This document shows positions 58,071 through 64,000 of a stretch of DNA of 64,000 nt, piece by piece (positions within the stretch are counted from its first letter, which is position 1; each line of letters opens with the position of its first letter). The DNA lies in assembly GCA_025677815.1 (NCBI GenBank), contig JAIXMP010000072.1, positions 1-64,000 on the forward strand, given 5' to 3'. Position numbers and translations under genes: made by a program. The DNA comes from Phascolomyces articulosus. Taxonomy: Eukaryota > Mucoromycota > Mucoromycetes > Mucorales > Lichtheimiaceae. Under the pieces are notes generated by a model that worked only from the letters and a program-made list of their open reading frames with translations, was not told the origin of the DNA and made no database searches.

Positions 58071-59126
58071 TCAAAGAGAAATCGAAGTATCAAGAAAAGT
58101 GCCTAAAAAGTCACTTAAAGTAATAACGCCTTTCACATGACCTTGTTCATCAATCCACCATAATCGATGGGCTTTGCGCAGCACAAACGCCGTCATTAAT
58201 TGAGACAATGTAAATCGATCATGACAAGTTAAGGGTGGATATAAATCCCCTTGACTTTCTTTTAAATACATGACCACTGGTTTTTGTAATGCATCATAAC
58301 GATCACGATTCAAACCTCGTAAATTTTCTGGACTTAATTCTCCCACCATATCATCCTCATCATCCACAATGGCCATGGCTCCAACTCTGGATTGAGCTAA
58401 TTGTAAAAAGGCATCCATGGCTGTACGACGATAATTCAAGGACACCAAAGGATGTTCAGCATGACGACGTTGTTTGGCATGATCCACAATTGTTGGTGTT
58501 GTTAAATCAAGAATGGGACCCAATGCATGATTATGTGCTTGAAGATATTTAACAATATCCATTTGAGAAAGTAAGATGGGAGTAGTGTCTTGAAGGACAA
58601 GTACACGATGAGCTGTATGAGTACTGAATAATTCCATCACGTATTCAAGAGAATCAGTAGGTCGTACGCTTACAAGTTGAGAACTTTCGGCGGTTCTACC
58701 TGCAGCTTCTGCAAGTGGTTTTAACAAGACACTCTTATCCGTATTATCCTAATAGTTTTTTTTTGTTTTGTTAGCTGAGTTTTTTTTTCTTGTCCACATG
58801 TTTTTTTTTTTTGCAAAATTTTTCTCACGGTGACAGCCATTTACATTGAGTAGTTTAAGCAAGTCCAAAACGCTAACAATGGTCAAATATTTTTTGGTAT
58901 GTTGATCTGAATCCAACTGGTATACGGGTACAGATAAGATATCTTCAGCTAATAAAACATCAAAAGCTTCCTCCATTGTCGCCGTTGAAGGCAAATCCAC
59001 AAGTTGTCGAGTCGAAGCTGGTTTGACTTGTGCCAAAACATTGGCTACTGTCTTGGATGCAATAAATGCTCGTTGCACACTATTACGACGAGGAAGACCA
59101 TTCATTGAATTTGTTAATGTCGTCAT
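58071..59126 (-). CDS. Four-CBS-domain protein (Sds23/AMPK-gamma-like)
   Basis: Soluble protein with four CBS motifs, probably an adenine-nucleotide or metabolite sensor. Two exons (59126-58845 and 58748-58071) sum to 960 nt, 319 aa. CBS1 covers about residues 35-94 (PSTATMEEAFDVLLAEDILSVP, YLTIVSVLDLLKLLN). CBS2 covers about 115-165 (VRPTDSLEYVMELFSTHTAHRV, LLSQMDIVKYLQAHN). CBS3 covers about 190-245 (NYRRTAMDAFLQLAQSRV, AIVDDEDDMVGELSPENLRGL). CBS4 covers about 265-315 (HDRFTLSQLMTAFVLRKAHRLW, GVITLSDFLGTFL). The 2+2 layout is that of Sds23-type proteins and AMPK gamma; there is no kinase or transporter part. It lies 273 nt upstream of the chitin synthase on the same strand. Which of the two families it belongs to is not decided by what I can see. 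Confidence 0.88.
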
Positions 59127-59612
59127 GTTGAAGACGTAGATAAAGTTTGTTTTTTAATAATGAATTAAAAAAAAAAGAAAAGGTGAAGGATGATAAAATA
59201 GTTTGGGATGGGTTAAAAAAGAAAAGAGAAAAAAGAAAAAGAAAATAAAAAGAAGTCCAACATTTTCTAATTTTTATATCCCAAAAAAATATATATTTAT
59301 ATCCGCCCAGCGTTTTTTTTTTAGTTGCATTAGCGAGAGTGTATGAAAAATTGCATCATTCTCACTTCATTGGATTTGTTCAACCCCTGAAATGAACCCT
59401 CCTATTTTAAAAAAAAATATTGGAGGAAAATGATGAAAGAATTATATTTTATTATGTGATATATGATTGGAATAATATAATAAATAATGAAATGATGATG
59501 ATGATGAAGGTTGAAATAGAATGAAAATAGAATGATGCAAATGTGGAATGGATGATTAGTTTGAATAAATATGGCAAGTGATTAGTTGTTGTTGGGGAGG
59601 GAATATATATAA
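59127..59612. other. Intergenic
   Basis: About 0.5 kb between the CBS protein start and the F-box gene stop. It is AT-rich with A runs and a (GAT)n patch near 59493-59506. Likely promoter for the CBS gene and 3' flank for the F-box gene. Confidence 0.45.
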
Positions 59613-60377
59613 TTAAATACTATGGATAATGCGTTGTCGATGGTGTACAAGCATTGGACTGAGTTTATGATGATGGGTCACTTGTTGACAATAAACGCCT
59701 ATGTTTGGAACAAAAAATACTTGTTCCAATAGTGGACATGTTTCTAATAATTTTTCAACATCATCCGTTGCTATGGATAAACCATCATATTGTTGTTCAT
59801 GATGATAAATAGGCATGGTAATGGATCGTAATGTTTTGGGAGGATGTTTTTGAATCATCTTGAGTAATGTAGGTATATGAATATGAGCATGCGCCACCAT
59901 ATCCAATGTTTGTAAATTGGGTAATTGAATCATTAAACGAGCCAATGCATTGGCATCAATGGCAGTATACGGTGTCTCTTGCCCATGCAACGCTATCAAT
60001 CGGAGTTTTTTATGGGGTTGATTTAATTTCAAGGCGTGATCAGACAAGGTACGCCATCGACGGACCCTAAGTTCTTGAAGGTTGGAACAGTGGTTTAATA
60101 AATAACGAACAGTATCATCACGTACACCTTGAATCGATATACTACGTATATGGTCTAAATGAGGTGTCAAGATAGTACGAAGATCATCAAGTGACCATAA
60201 AGAAGAATGGTTCAACTCGATTTTTTGCCAAAATATAGGATGACTACATAAAGTACGTAGTTGCTTGGATACTTGACGTGCAATGGATCGCTCCCTTGGT
60301 GATACAAATGAAAAGATATGCCATAATATTTCAAATGGAAGACGTTCCAATATAGGTGTTGTTATGGATGATGACAT
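59613..60377 (-). CDS. F-box protein with degenerate leucine-rich repeats
   Basis: Substrate-recognition subunit candidate for an SCF ubiquitin ligase. A single exon, 254 aa. I take the ATG at 60377 (MSSSITTPILERLPFEIL); the upstream extension to 60476 is a Phe/Leu-rich run encoded by an A/T tract and is unlikely to be protein. The F-box spans about residues 9-52: LERLPFEILWHIFSFVSPRE, RSIARQVSKQLRTLCSHPIFW. After it come LRR-like segments (LDHIRSISIQGVRDDTVRYL, CSNLQELRVRRWRTLSDHAL, LPNLQTLDMVAHAHIHIPTL, HPPKTLRSITMP, TCPLLEQVFFVP). The target cannot be deduced. No intron is seen. Confidence 0.86.
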   Translation of the reverse strand: MSSSITTPILERLPFEILWHIFSFVSPRERSIARQVSKQLRTLCSHPIFWQKIELNHSSLWSLDDLRTILTPHLDHIRSISIQGVRDDTVRYLLNHCSNLQELRVRRWRTLSDHALKLNQPHKKLRLIALHGQETPYTAIDANALARLMIQLPNLQTLDMVAHAHIHIPTLLKMIQKHPPKTLRSITMPIYHHEQQYDGLSIATDDVEKLLETCPLLEQVFFVPNIGVYCQQVTHHHKLSPMLVHHRQRIIHSI

Positions 60378-62899
60378 TATTATAATATATGTGGTAAAGT
60401 GGTATAAAAGAAAAAGAAAAAAAAAAAGGAAGAAAAAAAAAGTTAAGGAAAGAGAAAAAAAGATGAAAAGGATCACACTTTTTTTTTTTTTGGTCTCCTT
60501 TAAATATTTTATTTTGCATCACTTTGACTTAATATGCAAATCAATGCAAGACAAACGACTCATTACCTTTTCTTCCACTTAAAAATGAGTATTTTCCTTT
60601 TTCTTTTTTAGTAGATGAGATGATTCCCAAATCCATTTCAACGGAGTGTGGAGACTCAAAATGTGGTTATTGTATCGATAAAAAAAATTATATATAATTT
60701 TATATATGTCATGCTGCAGCACCTCCCGTTTTATTTGCTGCAATATATATATATATATATATTTATATTTCTGCAATGATTAGCCACCACCTTGCATTTT
60801 TTTTATATATAACTATGCACGATGGTCTTCATTCCATGCTATCCTATACAACAAGAAAAGAGAGACGAAGGCTATATTTTTTTTTTCATCAAGCTTGACT
60901 GATTTTTAATCACGACGTGTGAATTTGACCCTTTTTTTTTACTGTTTTTGGTCATGATCCCTCGGTAGACAAGAAAAATGGGGTGAAAATAATAAAAAAA
61001 ATTCCAACCTCGGATGATAGTCTTGATTTGCCTTTTAAACATGAGCAAAGTTTTTTTCTGTAACGTTCCCAAAATACCATCTAATTTTCGGTGGACTGCA
61101 CAGACTACTTTTTTTTTTCTTATCTGTTTATCAGTCAACAACGATATTCGATTGAAGATCGCCACCATTTATTAGTGGCATTTTTTTTTACCTCAGCAAA
61201 TAAATCCGAGCCTTTGTTGTTATGTAATAAAATAGTGTGAAAATAAAAAGTAAGATTCTTTTACCTTTCCCTTCCCTCCCCCAGACACACACGCGACAAC
61301 AGTTGACATATTTTACTGACCAATCATAGTAGTCAGTGTTTAAAGTTTATTAGTAAATAATAGTGATTAAATATTGTAATATCAACTACAACCAAGCGGT
61401 GAATGATGTATTCTTATAATAAAAAGCGCAAAGAAGATCATTCCATTCTTCCTACGTATTGTTGGTTTATATAATAATCTAGTCTTCTTCTTTGATCCTT
61501 GGAATGCTTTATCAATATATTCCTGTACATTGCTTTCTTTTCTTGATACATAACTTTTTGGCAAATTGTTGTTTTTTCGATAATTAGGTAAAAGTGCAAA
61601 AAGTGGCTCATCATGATAATTCCATGGGCTTTTTTCATGCATAATAATTGAACTAGCATATTTGTGTATCTATGTAAATTACAAACCTTACAAGCCAACA
61701 ATATGCAGATCAAAACAATAAGGGACTTCTTCGGGATGTTACATGCAATAGTCAGCGGTCAACTACAAAAAAAAACAGTATGGCACTTAACTATAATAAA
61801 TTTTCCAACATTTGTTTTTGTCCACTAAGATAAGTTATTCGTATATCAGTAAATATCATTTTTTTAGACCATCATTGAGAGTAGACTGAAAAAAACATTT
61901 TTTTTTGGTAGATGAGCAAGCATTCTGTGATTGTATTATTACGACCATTTACCAAATTGGTCTTTACATATGTTTATATATATCCATCAGTGAGTCAGTA
62001 TATTTGTGCATCTTTTGAAAAATGAATTGGATCGATTCGGAAATAACGAATTATTTTAGTAATATACACACATCCATGAATCATGTATCTTATACCTATT
62101 TTATTATTATAAATTAAACCTAATCTACTATTATCGATCATATATACAGACTTTGTTATACATTATTATATAAATAATTTACAAAGTTTTCTAACGCAAG
62201 TACTTCTAGTGGCACCAACACTTATTTAACTACAAATAAAATATGGGTTGGTATCAAACAAATATATCAACAAATTGATAACGAGAAAAAACCGTAAAAA
62301 CTCTTACCCAAAACTCAAAACAGGACACCATTGGGTTTATGGAAGAAACATGTAAATAAATAACAGTACTCATTAGAAGCATAGTAACGTTTAATGATAA
62401 CACCAGTAAATAACTACAACAACATTATTGGCAGTAACAGCAGCAGTTATACTGCCAACTATTTTTCAATGTGCAAAACAATTTATTGTTGCATTTAGAG
62501 ATAATTCCACCCACGTCCTCGAAAATTCATAAGCAAGATTAAGTGACTCAATTTGGAAAACCATTCTTCAATATACATGTATAGAGGGAAGACTGGATAT
62601 TGTTGTTAATGACATATATTAATTAACCTTTCATACTATCAAGATAGTAAATCTTACAACCTTCATCGGCATTCAAAATCAAAGAACAAGTTTGAATGAC
62701 TTGAGACTTCTGATATACAGATATACAATAGATAAAAATTACTTTGGTGATGTTACTTCAAAAAAAATAAAAAATAATGATAGTTATACAATTTTTTTTT
62801 TTGGTAGCTGACCATGCATACGGTGATTTGTAATATATATTAACGTGACCGTTCACCGTATTGTTCTTTGTACATATACATATATATAAGTAGAACATA
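60378..62899. other. Intergenic, AT-rich
   Basis: This is 2.5 kb with no supportable gene. It contains an (AT)n run near 60742-60761 and purine/pyrimidine tracts. The minus-strand open segment 61713-61382 has two overlapping frames without a recognisable domain. Two loosely similar segments (about 61900-61985 and 62790-62885, both starting ttttttggtag) may be old repeat copies. Confidence 0.45.
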
Positions 62900-63152
62900 G
62901 CATTGGAATCATTGAAACAACAAGAAATGGAAAGAGCAATGAAAGATGATGAGGTGCGACGAAAAGACACCATGCCTGATAGATACATGATGAAATTTAT
63001 GGAATAGGAAGTGACATTCGCTTTGGTTGAAGTATCAGGGAAAGTCTCCAGTAAAAAGGATCATGATCATTTTGTGGGTGACAAATTAAAGCTTGGAAAG
63101 ACGTTAAAGTCACTGTTGGAAATGTTTCGGTGGTTGCTGTTAAAAAAAAAAG
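62900..63152 (+). pseudogene. Decayed exon of a repeated Mucorales-type protein family
   Basis: A single reading frame gives LKQQEMERAMKDDEVRRKD, then DRYMMKFME, a stop (63005-63007), and continues in the same frame as VTFALVEVSGKV, KKDHDHFVGDKLKLGKTLK and SLLEMFRW up to a 5' splice site at 63153. The pattern of a strand-like VxFxxVEVSG followed by a charged GDKxKLxKxLKxxL helix resembles exons of a large repeated family in Mucorales; this is from memory of the pattern. No upstream or downstream partner exons were found. The stop shows it is inactive. Confidence 0.45.
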
Positions 63153-64000
63153 GTAATCACGATGCATACGTATAAAAAAAATCACACTTTATGGTATCCA
63201 AATATATGGTAAGTAAGTATTGTTGATGTTTTTTTAATACAGTTCATTGATAGAAGTGATGTGTCGTAACGAAAAAAAATCAATAAGCTACTCCACTCTA
63301 ATATAATAGATCATGTTTATATATTTATATATTCAGTTTTAAGAATCAGCTTGCAGGCCTTATGCTGAGAATGTTATTAGTTACTCATCTATTTAAAAAA
63401 AAGAGATACATGTTAAATGACATTCCTCGATATATACGTACTTTGAGATAACTGAAAGTAGAAAAAAAAAAACAAGGAACAAAGGAATATCCTTTGTTTT
63501 TATCATTTATACAAAAAAGAACACATGTATCTTTTATAATGGATAAATTATGCCCAATTGTTGTAATCAGCAGATCTATTATAATAATAGTATATATAAT
63601 AATATATGATTCTTAATTCGAACAGTCCATTATCAATTTTATAAATATGAATAACTTGAAGATGATCTTGTTCCCTTTTCAGTTTTGGGAATAAACACTC
63701 AACTCATGATATATAACTTTTATCATAGAAAGTTGAAGATATCACGCAAATATTCTGTTTCTGGATAGTAACAGTTTTTTATTGGATAACTTGCATCCCA
63801 GCGGCAGGAACTGGTTTTATTTTACAAGATACGTAGAAACTTACGCACTACTTTTTTTTTTGGTCCTTATTATTATTAATAAAAATGGGCGACCAAGGTT
63901 CGTTTTTTTCTTCTTCTCATTTTCATGGGTTTCTATTTTAAAAAATACTCATGGGAATCAAGTATAGGGTCCATTTATTCAATATTACAAGATGTGCCTG
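63153..64000. other. AT-rich window end
   Basis: No gene or clear repeat in the last 0.85 kb, although a gene could start beyond the window edge. Confidence 0.4.

Noticed and set aside
60378..60476. N-terminal extension of the F-box protein
   Set aside because: Encoded by an A/T homopolymer-rich tract giving Phe/Leu runs; the ATG at 60377 places the F-box normally.
61382..61713. Overlapping minus-strand ORFs of 86 and 91 codons
   Set aside because: No domain, no splice structure, AT-rich composition; probably chance.

Overview
The window looks like nuclear DNA of an early-diverging filamentous fungus, most likely Mucoromycota (Mucorales). The reasons are AT-rich intergenic DNA, coding genes cut by many short GT..AG introns (about 50-200 nt) often preceded by T-rich tracts, two chitin synthases of different divisions, and relics of repeated gene families that I associate with Mucorales. 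This is inference from gene content; no rRNA or tRNA was found to settle it. Exon coordinates were built by hand from reading frame and splice consensus. For most spliced genes the summed exon length is an exact multiple of three, which is an internal check. For multi-exon genes the stated span includes introns, and the exons are listed in the evidence.

Layout. 0.3-1.1 kb: deoxyribose-phosphate aldolase. 2.8-5.2 kb: an allantoate-permease-type MFS transporter. 5.5-19.4 kb: a block bounded by inverted copies of one terminal-inverted-repeat (TIR) element. It holds a cytochrome P450, an alpha/beta hydrolase and a stand-alone adenylating enzyme, plus small foldback elements and a decayed gene. 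This is a possible small metabolic cluster. 19.4-26.5 kb: gene-poor AT-rich DNA with a second kind of TIR element (21.3-22.6 kb) that encloses a frameshifted nuclease-like gene.

26.5-36.9 kb: an intronless conserved-looking protein of unknown function, the U6 snRNA 3'-end exonuclease USB1, and a large class IV-type chitin synthase. 41-42.4 kb: a secreted Asp/Lys/His-rich repeat protein with regularly placed Lys-Arg sites, like a Kex2-processed repeat precursor. 42.5-46.9 kb: mostly non-coding, with a 157-bp TA-flanked MITE. 46.9-50.5 kb: a visibly more GC-rich island with a 607-aa membrane-anchored Ser/Ala-rich repeat protein on the minus strand.

52.4-60.4 kb: a compact run of four minus-strand genes: a MAM3/CNNM-type membrane protein with a 14-nt micro-exon, a division 1 chitin synthase, a four-CBS-domain protein and an F-box protein. 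60.4-64 kb: AT-rich DNA with one more decayed repeated-family exon.

Functionally, the two chitin synthases and the secreted repeat protein point to cell-wall or surface biology. The P450, hydrolase and adenylation trio points to specialised small-molecule metabolism. The rest is housekeeping (nucleoside catabolism, U6 maturation, metal homeostasis, ubiquitin ligase substrate choice, CBS-type signalling) mixed with transposon debris.
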